Notes: generated by a model from the sequence alone, not told the origin. 64,000 bases of DNA from Silanimonas sp021297925 (GCA_027532825.1 JAPZTL010000004.1:447077-511076), one strand, 5' to 3'; positions 18,183-28,680 are shown, counted from the stretch's first letter. Numbers and translations are program-made.

Positions 18183-18275
18183 ATCCGGGGCATCGACGCA
18201 CCGTTGACAGAGGGCGCGACAGCCCGCGCCGCTTGGCGGTAGGCTGCGGGCCTTCCCCGAACCGAGGAACCTTCC

Positions 18276-18779
18276 ATGCGCCTCACCCGTCTCGTCCTTC
18301 CGGCCCTGCTGCTGGCCGTCCCCGCGATCGCCGCCGCCGAGGAACCCGCCGCCGGGGCCATGCAACTCACCGACAAGCAGACCTTCCTTCTGCCCATCGA
18401 CGAGCCCGGCAACCGCCTGCCGACCTACCCGGAGGCCGTGCTGGCCCAGCAGCCCATCGAAGGGCCGCGCTACGTCTGCATGCGCGTCGACCTCGACGCC
18501 GAAGGCAAGGTCACGTGGACCGGCCCGATCGTCCGCGAGCCCGAATGCCCGGCCATCACCGTGCTGACCAAGCAGTTCGCCGACGCCTCGGTGGCCGCGC
18601 TGTCCGCCTGGCGCTTCGAACCCGCGACGATCTGCACGTTCCGCACCAAGACCGCCAAGGAAGCCGCCGGCATGAGCTGCCAGGGCGGCAAGGAAGAGCC
18701 GACGCCGACCAGCCTCACCTTCCGGCTGCTGTTCGAGCAGTCGGGTGGCCAGGGCGTGGTCCGCATGCAGCGCGGCTGA
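18276..18779 (+). CDS. Secreted protein with TonB C-terminal-like domain
   Basis: This 167-residue protein has a signal peptide (MRLTRLVLPALLLAVPAIAAA). The mature part resembles a TonB C-terminal domain: RLPTYPEAVLAQQPIEGPRYVCMRVDLDAEGKV with a central beta sheet, then AALSAWRFEPA. There is no N-terminal membrane anchor or Pro-rich spacer, so it is not a classical TonB. It carries five Cys residues, more than usual, including CMR, ECP, TICTF and MSCQGG, which might form disulfides in the periplasm. Its role is unknown. Confidence 0.68.
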   Translation: MRLTRLVLPALLLAVPAIAAAEEPAAGAMQLTDKQTFLLPIDEPGNRLPTYPEAVLAQQPIEGPRYVCMRVDLDAEGKVTWTGPIVREPECPAITVLTKQFADASVAALSAWRFEPATICTFRTKTAKEAAGMSCQGGKEEPTPTSLTFRLLFEQSGGQGVVRMQRG

Positions 18780-18785
18780 GGCCGC

Positions 18786-19535
18786 GTGGCGGGCCGTCGC
18801 AGCGGCCGCCCGACGGGCGCGCCGGGCACCGCGACCGTGGTCCGCCGCTGGTGGACCACTGAGCTGCGGTTCGCCGAGGGCACCGGCCAGAGCCGGATGT
18901 CGCGCTGGTTCCCCGACCGCCTGCTGATCGACTACACCCGCACCATGCTGGCGCCGCTGGCCCGCCTGCCGGCGGAGGCCCGCATCGGCATGGTCGGTCT
19001 CGGAGGCGGCTCGCAGGCCAAGTTCCTGCATCGCCACCTGCAGTGCGCCCGCATCGAGGCCTTCGAGATCGATCCCGGCGTGCTGGCCTTGCGCGACGTC
19101 TTCCAGATCCCGCCCGATGACGACCGGCTCTCGGTGGTGGCGGGCGATGCCGCCCTGCTGCTTCGCGAGCGCCGTGGCGCCTACGACCTGCTGCTGGTCG
19201 ACGGCTACGACGCGAGAGGCATCCCCGCGGCGCTGTCCACGCAGCGGTTCTACGACGATGCCCGCGCCGCGCTGTGCCCCGGCGGCGTTCTGGCGGCGAA
19301 CCTGTACGACACCGACCATGCCGCCCACGTGGAGCGGCTGCGGCGGGCCTTTGGCACGGACCGCGTGCGGGTGCTGGAGGAAGCGAGGCAGAGCAACCGC
19401 GTCGCCTTCGGCTTCGCCGCTCCGGTCAGCGCCGCCCCCGGGCCCGAGTCGAGCGCGGGCGCGGCGCTGTCGTGGTGGGCGCGACGCCAGCTCCGTCGGG
19501 AGTTCGCGCGCCTCGCGGAGGCCGATCCGCCGTGA
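18786..19535 (+). CDS. Spermidine synthase-like SAM-dependent transferase
   Basis: This 249-residue protein starts at GTG 18786, 6 nt after the previous stop. Its spermidine-synthase fold is shown by GMVGLGGGSQAKFLHRH (nucleotide-binding loop), IEAFEIDPGVLALRDVF, VVAGDAALLLRERRGAYDLLLVDGYDARGIP and LCPGGVLAANLYD. DGYD replaces the D-x-x-D active-site loop of true spermidine synthases, and the N-terminal beta hairpin is short, so polyamine synthesis is doubtful. Its stop overlaps the GTG of the next gene (GTGA), indicating translational coupling. Confidence 0.78.
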   Translation: MAGRRSGRPTGAPGTATVVRRWWTTELRFAEGTGQSRMSRWFPDRLLIDYTRTMLAPLARLPAEARIGMVGLGGGSQAKFLHRHLQCARIEAFEIDPGVLALRDVFQIPPDDDRLSVVAGDAALLLRERRGAYDLLLVDGYDARGIPAALSTQRFYDDARAALCPGGVLAANLYDTDHAAHVERLRRAFGTDRVRVLEEARQSNRVAFGFAAPVSAAPGPESSAGAALSWWARRQLRREFARLAEADPP

Positions 19536-20287
19536 CGACCGCCCCGGCCCCTTTCGTGGTCCCTTGCCGGCCCCTTGCGTGGCGGGCCCCGTTCCGGTGG
19601 CTGGCCGCCGGTGCCCGTGATCTCCGTCGAGCACCGGTCCCCAGCCTGCTGTTCGGTCTCGTGGTCGTGGTGACCAGCCTTGGCGTGGCCGCGATGGCGT
19701 GGTGGCTTGGCCGGTTCGCCCTGCTCGCCGCGCTGCTGTCGGGCTTCGTCTTCGTCGCCCCGCTGCTCGGCGCCGCGCTCTACGACGTCAGCCGCTCGCT
19801 GGAGCGTGGCGAAGTGCCCCGCGTCCGGGCGGGCGTCGCGCGGGCACGGCGCATTGCCGGGCAGGCGGCGGTGTTCGCCCTGGTCCAGATGGTGGTCCTG
19901 ATGGTCTGGTCGCGTGCCGGCATGATGGTGAATGCCTTCGTGCCGATCGAGGACGGCCAGTGGGCGTCGCTGGTCGAGTTCCTCGCCATCGGCTCGGCGA
20001 TCGGCTCGGTGTTCGCGGCCCTGACCTTCGCCGCCAGCGCCTTCTCGCTGCCGATGGTGGCGGACCGCGACGTCGACATGGTCACCGCGCTGGTCTCGAG
20101 CGTGAACGCGGTGCTGCGCAACAAGCCGGCCTGCGCGGTCTGGGCGGCGTTGATCGCCGTGCTGACGGCGGTCGGCCTGGCCACGGCCTTCGTCGGCCTC
20201 GCGGTGGTCATGCCCTGGCTGGCCTATGCGGCCTGGCACGGCTACCGCGAGACGCTGGACGCCAGTGCGTGGCCGCCGCTCGACTGA
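19532..20287 (+). CDS. DUF2189 integral membrane protein
   Basis: This is a 251-residue membrane protein, starting at GTG 19532, with about six hydrophobic segments. The DUF2189 pattern is recognisable: a soluble N-terminus followed by PFRWLAAGARDLRRAPVPSLLFGL, then LLSGFVFVAPLLGAALYDVSRSLERGE, FAASAFSLPMVADRDVDMVTALVSS and PWLAYAAWHGYRETLD. Members often lie near cytochrome or envelope genes, and their function is unknown. It is coupled to the preceding spermidine synthase-like gene. Confidence 0.85.
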   Translation: MTTAPAPFVVPCRPLAWRAPFRWLAAGARDLRRAPVPSLLFGLVVVVTSLGVAAMAWWLGRFALLAALLSGFVFVAPLLGAALYDVSRSLERGEVPRVRAGVARARRIAGQAAVFALVQMVVLMVWSRAGMMVNAFVPIEDGQWASLVEFLAIGSAIGSVFAALTFAASAFSLPMVADRDVDMVTALVSSVNAVLRNKPACAVWAALIAVLTAVGLATAFVGLAVVMPWLAYAAWHGYRETLDASAWPPLD

Positions 20288-20304
20288 CCACGACGGGACG
20301 ACGC

Positions 20305-20577
20305 ATGCAGGTGATCCACGACACGACCGCCCAGCGCTTCACCGCGACGGTGGACGGGCACCTCGCGGTCCTGGCGTACCGCCGCGAACCGGGGGTCGTG
20401 GTGATCCCGAGCGTGGTGGTGCCGCCACCGGTCGAAGGGCGGGGCATCGCCGGGGCGCTGGTCCGCGCGGCGCTCGACTGGTCGAACGCCAACGGCTGGG
20501 CGGTCCGGCCGGTGTGCCCGTACGTCGCCGCGTGGCTGCGACGGCATCCGGGCTATGCGCCGGTCGACGGCGCCTGA
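20305..20577 (+). CDS. Small GNAT-type N-acetyltransferase (YjdJ/COG2388-like)
   Basis: This 90-residue protein covers the minimal GNAT core: HLAVLAYRREPGVVVIPSVVVPP, then the acetyl-CoA loop EGRGIAGALVRAALDWSNANGW and VCPYVAAWLRRHPGYA, which matches the YPYV-x-x-F/W-x-x-H-P-E-Y motif of this subfamily. The substrate is unknown. Its last 25 bp overlap the 3' end of the convergent arylesterase gene. Confidence 0.88.
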   Translation: MQVIHDTTAQRFTATVDGHLAVLAYRREPGVVVIPSVVVPPPVEGRGIAGALVRAALDWSNANGWAVRPVCPYVAAWLRRHPGYAPVDGA

Positions 20578-21354
20578 GCCCCGGTCTCGTCGAGGAGCGG
20601 CGCCAGGACCGGCCAGACGTGGTCGGCGATGCGCGGCTGGGCCTCGGCCGTGGGGTGCAGTCGGTCGGCTTGGAAAGCCGCGTCGTCCATCGCGATCGGC
20701 TCCAGCAGGAAGGGCAGGTGGGCGGCGCCCTCCGCCGCGGCGATCTCGCCGAACTGCGCGAAGAAGCGCTCGGTGTACTCGGGGCCGTAGTTCGGCGGCA
20801 GCCGCACGCCCACGACGAGAACGCGCGCGCCCGCGGCCCTGCCGGCGCGCACCATGGCCTCGAGGTTCCGCCGCGTGTCCTCCAGCGGCAGGCCGCGCAA
20901 GCCGTCGTTCGCGCCCAGTTCGACGACCAGCACGCCCGGGCGATGCTCGTCCAGCGACGCCGCGATGCGTGCGGCGCCGCCGGCGGAGGTCTCGCCACTG
21001 ATCGATGCGTTCACCATCCGCCACGGGCGGCCTTCCGCACGAAGACGGGCGTCGAGCAGGGCCACCCAGCCCTGTTCGGGCGCGAGGTTGTAGGCGGCGG
21101 ACAGCGAATCGCCCATCACCAGCACGACGCGGCGTGTGTCGGGTCGGTCGACCGGGCCTGCCTTGGCGGCGGGCGTGGCGGCCGCGGAGGCTTCCGTGGG
21201 ATCGCCGTCCGACGGGGTCGGCCCGGAACAGCCGGCCAGCAGGGCCGCGCCGCCCAGCACGAGGGCGGCAGCCAGCCACCGCGCCGCGATGACGCCCTGT
21301 TGAGCCCGTCGGGCCCAAAGTGGTTGCCTGTCTTCCCTCGTGGATCGATCCTGC

Positions 21355-21356
<2 letters not shown>
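20553..21356 (-). CDS. tesA: TesA-like SGNH arylesterase/acyl-CoA thioesterase, predicted lipoprotein
   Basis: This is a 267-residue GDSL esterase. The catalytic Ser is in VMGDSLSAAYNL (Ser84), the block-II Gly in ISGETSAGG, block III in ELGANDGLRGLP, and the Asp/His pair in DRLHPT near the C-terminus. Before the domain lies a hydrophobic signal ending LLAGC, a good lipobox with Cys43, so this copy may be lipid-anchored; that is unusual for TesA. Divergence from a YbbA/YbbP ABC system is the classical gammaproteobacterial arrangement. Its ATG (21354-21356) overlaps the neighbour's ATG within CATG. Confidence 0.88.
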
Positions 21357-22067
<711 letters not shown>

Positions 22068-22071
<4 letters not shown>

Positions 22072-24581
22072 GCACAGATCGCCGTCGCGCCGGTGGGTGG
22101 CGCCTGATGCTGCGCCAGGCCTGGCGCGACCTCGCCGCGGGCGAGGTGCGCCTGCTCGTGGCGGCCCTCGCGCTGGCCGTGTTCGCCGTGACCACCATTG
22201 GCATGCTCACCGACCGTGCGGAGCGCGCGCTGGCGCTGGAGGCCAACCGGCTGCTCGGCGGCGACGCCGTGCTGCGCGCCGACGCCCCGCTGCCGGAGGC
22301 GCAGAAGGCCCTTGCGAAGGCGCCGGGCCTGCGGGCCGTCGAGACGGTCGAGTTCAACAGCATGATCCGCGTCGGCGACCGCTTGCGGCTCGGCGACCTG
22401 CGCGCCGTGGGGCGCGATTTCCCTTTGCGCGGCCGCTTCCGCCTGCGCGAGGCCGGCGGCGAACGCGAGTTCGCCGGCGGGCCCGTGCCGGGCACGGTGT
22501 GGATGACCGTCAGTGGTGCGAACACCCTCGGTGCGCGCTTGGGCGACACCGTGACGCTGGGCACGCGCGAGTTCCGGCTCGCGGCCCTGATCGTGCAGGA
22601 GCCCGACGCCGCGCTCGACTACTTCAACGTCGCGCCGCGGGTGGTGCTGCCCCTCGTCGATCTCGAGTCGACCAGCCTCGTTCAGCCGGGCAGCCGCATC
22701 GCCTACCGGCTGGTCGTGGCCGGAAACCCCGACGCGGTGGAGCGTTTTACCGCCGACGCCCGCGCGGCGCTCGGCCGCGGCCAGCGGCTGGAAACGGCGT
22801 CCGACGGCCGGCCGGAGATCCGCCGCGCGCTCGATCGCGCCAGCCGCTTCCTCGGGCTGGCAACCATGGTGTCGGTGATCCTTGCCGCGGTCGCGGTCGC
22901 CATGGCCGCGCGCCGCCATTCGGCCCGCCACCTCGATGCCTGCGCGGTGATGCGCTGCCTCGGCGCCAGCCAGCGCACCATCGTCCGCGTGCAGGTCGGC
23001 GCGCTGCTGCTGCTTGGCCTGCTCGGCAGTACGCTGGGCGTCGTCATCGCCGGCGCGGCGTCCTGGGCCATCGGCGGCCTGCTGGCCGATGCGCTCGGCA
23101 TCGCGGTGCCCTCGGCCGGCCTCGGGCCGGTGCTGGCCGGTTACGGCGTGGGCCTCACGGTGCTCGTGGCCTTCGCCGTCCCGCCGGTGCTGGCGCTTCG
23201 AACGGTGCCGGCCCTGCGGGTCCTGCGCCGCGACCTCGAGGTCCGCGAGCCTGCCGCTTGGGCACTTGCCGCGCTCGCGATCGGCGGCCTCGGCGGCCTG
23301 CTTTGGTGGCAGGCGCAGGATGCAGCGCTCGCCACGGCCATGCTCGTCGGGCTCGGCGTCACGTTCGCGGTGCTGGCCGGCCTGGGCCTGGTGCTGGTGC
23401 GCGGCGTCGATCGCCTCCGTCCGCGCCTGCGCGGTCCGTGGCGCTACGGCCTGGCGAACGTCAGCCGCCGGCAGGCCACCACCGTGGCGCAGGTCGCCGC
23501 GCTCGGCCTCGGCCTGATGGCCCTGCTGCTGCTTACCTTCGTCCGCACCGACCTGCTGTCGCGGTGGCGCGACGCCTTGCCGGCCGACGCGCCGAACCGC
23601 TTCATCATCAACGTCCAGCAGGGGCAGGTCGCGCCGCTGCGCGAGTTCCTCGACGCCGAGGGGATCGCTGAGCCGGTGCTGTTCCCGCTGATTCGCGGCC
23701 GGCTCGTCGCCGTGGACGGACGCACCGTCACCGGCGCGGACTACGCCGCGCGCGGCCTGCGGGCGCAGCGCCTCGCCGAGCGCGAGTTCAACCTCAGCAC
23801 CGCCGCCGCCCTCGGCGAGGACAACACCGTGGTGGCCGGGCGGTTCTGGTCCGCCGAGCGTCCGCCCGAGGGCGTCGAGTTCTCCGTCGAGGACGGTCTG
23901 GCCGACACGCTCGGCTGGTCCTTGGGCGACCGGGTGGCTTTCGAAATCGGCGGCTCCCGGCTGGAAGGCACCGTCACCTCCTTGCGCGAGGTCGAGTGGG
24001 AGAGCTTCCGCCCGAACTTCTTCGTGCTGGTCTCGCCGAACGCGGTCGACGGCCTCGGGGCCAGCTACATCACCGCGATCCACCTGCCTCCAGGCCGCGA
24101 CGACTTCACCCGCCGGCTGCTCGACCGCTTCGCGAACCTGTCGGTCATCGACATCGACGCCATCCTGACCCAGGTGCGGCAGACCGCCGACCAGGTCTCG
24201 ACCGTCGTCGAGGCGGTGTTCTACGTCGCCCTGCTGGCCGGCGCGCTGGTGCTGCTCGCGGCCGTCGGCGCCAGCCAGGACGAACGCCTGCGCGAGGGCG
24301 CGGTGATGCGCGTGCTGGGGGGCAGCCGCCGCCAGCTGCGCCTGGCGCAGGCCGGCGAGTTCGCGGCACTGGGCCTGATCGCGGGGCTGGTCGCGGCCAT
24401 CGCGGCCACGACGCTGGCCGGGGTGGTGGCCGGGCAGATCCTCGACCTGCCGTGGACGCCGGACGTCGGGCTCGCCGCCAGCGGGGCGCTGGCCGGCATG
24501 CTGGTGGCGCTGGTCGCGGGACTCTGGGCGACGCGGCGCATCCTCGACGCGCCGCCCTCGGTCACCCTGCGGGAGATCTGA
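22068..24581 (+). CDS. ybbP: ABC transporter permease, YbbP family (FtsX-like, duplicated)
   Basis: This 837-residue permease starts at ATG 22068, overlapping the ybbA stop. Its layout is one N-terminal helix, a large periplasmic domain (about 55-260), three helices with an FtsX core (about 270-385), two further central helices, a second periplasmic domain, and a C-terminal FtsX triplet (about 715-825). The length and double-FtsX architecture match YbbP. Partners of this kind are thought to move lipids or lipophilic molecules from the inner membrane, here next to a TesA-type esterase. The substrate is not known. Confidence 0.9.
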
Positions 24582-24587
24582 ACGCCA

Positions 24588-25106
24588 TCAGTCCACGAAC
24601 AGGGCGACGGCGAAGATCCCGATCATCGCGAAGGCCACGGCGAGCTTCATCGCCGTGCCGACGAGCAGGCCGACCCAGGTGCCGAAGCCGATCTTCGCGG
24701 CTTCGCCCAGGTCGTCGCTCGCGGTACCGCGGCGGTGCAGCATTTCCCCCGCGACCGCGCCGGCGAACGGGCCGAGGATCAGGCCGGGGAGACCGAGGAA
24801 CACGCCGGCCAAGGTGCCGATCGCCGCGCCTGCGACGGCCTTGCCGGACGCCCCCACCCGTTTCGCCCCGAGGGCCGTGGCCGCGACGTCGATCGCCATC
24901 GAGGCCAGCGCCATCACCGCGAGGACGCCGAGCGTCCAGCCGCCCACGATCTGGAAGTCGCCCACCCAGGCGGCGAGCAGCATCCCCGCGAAAACCAGGG
25001 GGATGCCCGGCAGTGCGGGCAGCACGGTGCCGGCGAGGCCGACCAGCACGAGCAGGGCGGCAAGGGCGTACAGCCAGGGCGTGGCCTGGAGGAAGGAAGC
25101 GTCCAT
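24588..25106 (-). CDS. DUF456 membrane protein
   Basis: This is a 172-residue, very hydrophobic protein with four to five helices rich in Gly, carrying the DUF456 motif VLVGLAGTVLPALPGIPLVFAGMLL and the Gly-zipper segment AGAAIGTLAGVFLGLPGLILGPFAGAVAGEML. Function is unknown; it is widespread in bacteria. It is followed at once by the convergent ybbP stop (7-bp gap) and preceded by the HD-GYP gene on the same strand. Confidence 0.88.
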   Translation of the reverse strand: MDASFLQATPWLYALAALLVLVGLAGTVLPALPGIPLVFAGMLLAAWVGDFQIVGGWTLGVLAVMALASMAIDVAATALGAKRVGASGKAVAGAAIGTLAGVFLGLPGLILGPFAGAVAGEMLHRRGTASDDLGEAAKIGFGTWVGLLVGTAMKLAVAFAMIGIFAVALFVD

Positions 25107-25127
25107 GGGACTCCGTGGGTTGGCGAA

Positions 25128-26273
25128 TCAGGGCGACTTGGACCAGAGCACGTTCAGGCTGCCGAGCGCCGAACGGTACTGCTGCGCCGACACCACTTCG
25201 ACGATGGCGGTCGACGGATTCCGGCTGTCCCGGGGCTGCGGATAGGACAGGGGCGTGCCATCCCGGCTGATGACGCAGCGCAGTTGCGGGTGGGGACCTT
25301 CGAGGCCGCGACGGGTCGCCACGGCGACCTCGCCGCTGGCGAGCCTGACCATTGTGCCGGGCGGGTAGATGCCGAGTTCCTTGATGAACAGGGTCGCCAG
25401 ACGCTCGTCGATGCGCTGCCCGCGCTCGAGGAAGATGTCCCGCAGGGCGACGCGGGCGCTCTGGGCATCGCGGTAGGCGCGCGGCCGGATCATCGCGGTG
25501 TACATGTCGACGATGCCGAGGATGCGGGCCTCGATCGACACGGCCTCGCCGCTGAGGCCGCGCGGGTAGCCGGTGCCGTCGACCCGTTCATGGTGGTCGA
25601 GCACGGCGGACAGCCAGCGTTCGTCGGTCACGCCCGCCCGCTGGAGCATCTGCGCGCTCTCGGCGGTGTGGGACTGGATCGCGCGCCATTGGACCTCGCT
25701 CAGCGGCGTCACCTGCGTCGCCAGAGTCTCGCTGATGTTGGACAGCGCGACGTCGAAGGTCAGCGCCGCGCACGTCAGCGACAGGCGGGCCGCTTCGTCG
25801 AGACCGGACGGGATCGAGATGACCTGCGTGAGCAGGGCGGCATGCATCAGGCGGCGCGACAGCCGGTGGTCGATCGCTTCGAGCTGCAGCAGGCCCATGG
25901 CCTGCTCCGGGTCGCGCTCCCACGCGTCCTGGAGGTCGCGCGCGAGGTCGACGATGCGTCGACGCGTCCGGCGGCCGGTGCCCGCGATCAGGTCGCGGTG
26001 GATCAGGGTCAGTTCGTCCTCGGTGTCGCGCATCCGCTCCGACGGGCGGGGCACGTACTTCGTGCGTTGGGCCTCTTCCGCGCGGGCCAACTCGGCGCGA
26101 ACGCCGGGCGTGCTGTCCTCGACGACCCCGCGCTCGTAGAGGCGCGCGAGCATGAGGTCGCTTTCGACCTTGTGGCCTTTGACGAGCAGCGGCTGCCCGG
26201 AGCGGTCGAACACCGTGAACGGCAGGGCGTCGCCCACCGCGATCGGGATGTCCGGCATTGGCCTAAATCGCAT
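25128..26273 (-). CDS. HD-GYP domain protein with degenerate HD motif
   Basis: This 381-residue protein has an N-terminal region related to DUF3391-like domains and a C-terminal HD-GYP domain (about 140-330). HD-GYP enzymes hydrolyse cyclic di-GMP through a bi- or tri-iron centre. The GYP part is intact (DHHERVDGTGYPRGLSGE, about 226-243) and His202 is kept. However, the HD motif reads AALTFDVAL where ALLHDIGK is expected, so metal-binding His and Lys are replaced (Phe173), and the later D-x-x-D-A is DMYTA (Thr259). It may bind rather than hydrolyse c-di-GMP. Confidence 0.88.
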   Translation of the reverse strand: MRFRPMPDIPIAVGDALPFTVFDRSGQPLLVKGHKVESDLMLARLYERGVVEDSTPGVRAELARAEEAQRTKYVPRPSERMRDTEDELTLIHRDLIAGTGRRTRRRIVDLARDLQDAWERDPEQAMGLLQLEAIDHRLSRRLMHAALLTQVISIPSGLDEAARLSLTCAALTFDVALSNISETLATQVTPLSEVQWRAIQSHTAESAQMLQRAGVTDERWLSAVLDHHERVDGTGYPRGLSGEAVSIEARILGIVDMYTAMIRPRAYRDAQSARVALRDIFLERGQRIDERLATLFIKELGIYPPGTMVRLASGEVAVATRRGLEGPHPQLRCVISRDGTPLSYPQPRDSRNPSTAIVEVVSAQQYRSALGSLNVLWSKSP

Positions 26274-26299
26274 GATCGAGCGTCCGGTGCGGGGAACCC

Positions 26300-26316
26300 A
26301 AGCCGTTCAACGGCTT
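26300..26316. promoter_or_regulatory. 17-bp perfect palindrome upstream of the HD-GYP gene (possible operator)
   Basis: AAGCCGTT-C-AACGGCTT lies 27 nt before the HD-GYP start codon, in the right place for repressor binding or for a 5'-UTR hairpin. No T-run follows on either strand. Confidence 0.4.
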
Positions 26317-26345
26317 GTGGTACACAACTGAGACGGCAGATTAAC

Positions 26346-26377
26346 CGGATGCGCGGCGGGTTCAAGCCCGCCATCCG
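26346..26377 (-). terminator. Stem-loop downstream of the DUF5916 gene
   Basis: GGCGGG and CCCGCC form the inner stem around TTCAAG; CGGAT and ATCCG extend it with a one-sided bulge. It lies about 20 nt past the DUF5916 stop on the minus strand and is followed there by TTAAT, a weak tail. Confidence 0.5.
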
Positions 26378-26397
26378 TCAATCCCGGTGAAGGGGGC

Positions 26398-28680
26398 TCA
26401 GAAACGATAGCGGACCTTGGCCAGCAACTGGTCGGCGTCCCGCAGCCCGATCGCCTCGTCGAGGAGGTCGAGGGTGGATTCGCCGTCGCGTTCCTCGCGG
26501 AGGAAGCCGCCCCGCGACCAGACGAGATACAGGTCCGACTGGGGCGCGAACTCCCAGCGGTAGCGCACCTGCACGCCGAAGGTGTTCACGTCGAAGTCCG
26601 GCTCCGGCCCGGCGACCGCCTGCAGCCGCGCATCGGTGCCCAGCGCGTAGCGCTGGCCGTCACGCGCCCGGATGGCCAGCCATTCGGCCTTCACCCGCAG
26701 CTCGTGCTTCGGCGCCGGGAACCAGTTCACCCCGACGTTGAAAGCGTCGAGGCGGCGGCTGTGGCGGGCGAAGCGGCGGCCTTCCTTCCAGATCAGCCAG
26801 TCCGGGCTCCACATCGGCTCGATCTCGAAGGTCACGTTCAACTGGTCGCTCGGGAACCAGTACAGCTGCAGGTCGGTCTCGACGGCGAGGGCGCCGGAGA
26901 GGCCTTCGGGCCGCGCATACAGGTTGAAGTCCCAGCCCAGCGTGCCCCGCCGCGTCGGGTACCAGCCGACGTAGGTCTCGGCGCGTGCGCTGCGCCGCAG
27001 CAGGCCGTTGCCGCGGGACACGAGGTCATCGTAGCCGGCGGTGCGGGGCAGCAGGCCGACCTCCAGCACGCTGCCGTCCCGGAACGTGTTGCCCTGCTCG
27101 AGCACCAGCCAGGTCGGCAGCGCGACGCCGCGGTCGCTGCGACGGGCCTGCAGTTCGGCGTACCAGCGCGTCGAGGCCAGCCGGCTCCGTTCGTCCTCGA
27201 CCGGGCGCGTGTACTCCGACGTCAGCTCCAGTTCGTTGAGGCTGCCGCGGCGCATGAAGCCAAGGTCGTTGAAGTCGAGGCCCTGCCCGAAATGGGTCGC
27301 TTCCAGTTCATGGCGCCAACGCTCGCTGGCGGTCCAGTTGATCCGCGTCCACGCGCCCTGGCCGCTGCGTTCGCGACCGCGCTGGGTGGTCCACGAGCCG
27401 ATCCACTGCGCGTTGACCAGCACGTCCTCGCGCGGCTGCCAGCGCAGGTCGGTGGCCTGCACGTCCGCCTCGCGGTCGAGGAAGGGGCGGTCGACCCGCG
27501 AGCCCAGCCAGCCGACGCTCACTCCCGGCGCAGCGTCCCACAGGAGGCGGCCGGCCCGGTAGGCGCGGCCGTCGTCGTCGGCCTCGTCGGCGGCGAACAC
27601 GCCGTAGCCGAGACCGCCCCAGGAGCCGTTCGCCTTCAGGGCGAGATCGATGTCGGCGATGCCGGCGCCGGAATCGCGCGGCCCGCCGATCCGGCGGGTG
27701 TAGACCAACTGGCCGTTGTCGGGCGTGCGCAGGTCGAAGAAGGCCTGGTTCTCGGTGAAGAACGGCCGCTTGTCGCTGAAGAAGACCTCGATGGCCTCGA
27801 AGTTCACCACGAGGTCGTCGGCTTCCACTTGGCCGAAGTCCGGGTTCAGCGCTGCGGACAACTGCAGGCTGGCGGAGGGCTTCCAGAACAGGTCGGCGCC
27901 GACTTTCCACCCGGTGCCGCCGTCGATGCGGTCGTTGACCACGGTGGCATAGGGCCAGACGTGGAACAGCGAGGCCGGGTACTGCTTCACCGTCACCTTG
28001 GCGAAGTCGGACACGAAACGGCCGCGGTTGAACGAGGCGGCCGGCCAGCCTTGGCGCTCGGTGCGCGACGCGACGACGCGGTCCAAGTGCAGCCCGATGG
28101 TGCGCTCCGGGGCGTCGCCGTCGCGCATCGCGACCGTGGTCCACGGGATCAGGATCTCGGCGCTCCAGCCCGTCGGCGTCGTCGCCACGGCGTGGCGCCA
28201 ATCCGGGTCGAAGTCGGCATTGAACAGCACTTCGCTGGTGATGGCGCTGTCCTGGATGGACCCGGAGGCGAGCACGGTGAAGTTGTAGCCCACCCGGCCA
28301 TCGCCGTCGAAGTCGATGAAGACGTTGACGCGATCGGCGTTGACCATCTCGTCGCGCGCGACCTGCGGGGCGCGCAGCGGCACGTCGGCCGGCTGGTGGA
28401 GGTCGAAGCCGATGGCGAGGCCCGCGGGCGTGGGCAGCACGCGGGCCACGGTCTTCAGGGCCGGATCCGGCGTCGCGAGCGTCCAGGGCTCGACGACGAC
28501 GAAGTCGTCGAACACCTGGGCGCCGGCCCAGGCAGGGTCGTCGAGGCGGCCATCGATCGCCACCGACGGACCCTCGGCGGCCCAAGCATGGACCCCGGGG
28601 AGGGCGAGGAGGAGGGCCAGCGCGAGCGCCAGCGGGCGCGGCCGCACGGGGCGTCGCAGGGGCGGAAGCAGAATCGTCAT
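26398..28680 (-). CDS. DUF5916 outer-membrane-type protein with N-terminal carbohydrate-binding-like domain
   Basis: This 760-residue exported protein has a signal peptide (LALALALLLALPGVHAWA). It starts with a CBM9-like beta-sandwich domain (IDGRLDDPAWAGAQVFDDFV...NVFIDFDGDGRVGYNFTVL...GWSAEILIPWTTV), then the DUF5916 region (LNPDFGQVEADDLVVNFEAIEVFF, KRPFFTENQAFFDL). The rest alternates aromatic beta strands and ends KVRYRF, a good outer-membrane barrel C-terminus. Function is not established. An in-frame ATG at 28716 would add 12 residues ahead of the start chosen here. Confidence 0.85.
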   Translation of the reverse strand: MTILLPPLRRPVRPRPLALALALLLALPGVHAWAAEGPSVAIDGRLDDPAWAGAQVFDDFVVVEPWTLATPDPALKTVARVLPTPAGLAIGFDLHQPADVPLRAPQVARDEMVNADRVNVFIDFDGDGRVGYNFTVLASGSIQDSAITSEVLFNADFDPDWRHAVATTPTGWSAEILIPWTTVAMRDGDAPERTIGLHLDRVVASRTERQGWPAASFNRGRFVSDFAKVTVKQYPASLFHVWPYATVVNDRIDGGTGWKVGADLFWKPSASLQLSAALNPDFGQVEADDLVVNFEAIEVFFSDKRPFFTENQAFFDLRTPDNGQLVYTRRIGGPRDSGAGIADIDLALKANGSWGGLGYGVFAADEADDDGRAYRAGRLLWDAAPGVSVGWLGSRVDRPFLDREADVQATDLRWQPREDVLVNAQWIGSWTTQRGRERSGQGAWTRINWTASERWRHELEATHFGQGLDFNDLGFMRRGSLNELELTSEYTRPVEDERSRLASTRWYAELQARRSDRGVALPTWLVLEQGNTFRDGSVLEVGLLPRTAGYDDLVSRGNGLLRRSARAETYVGWYPTRRGTLGWDFNLYARPEGLSGALAVETDLQLYWFPSDQLNVTFEIEPMWSPDWLIWKEGRRFARHSRRLDAFNVGVNWFPAPKHELRVKAEWLAIRARDGQRYALGTDARLQAVAGPEPDFDVNTFGVQVRYRWEFAPQSDLYLVWSRGGFLREERDGESTLDLLDEAIGLRDADQLLAKVRYRF

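Noticed and set aside
18204..18209. TTGACA upstream of the TonB-like gene
   Set aside because: A perfect -35 hexamer, but no -10-like sequence lies 15-19 bp downstream.
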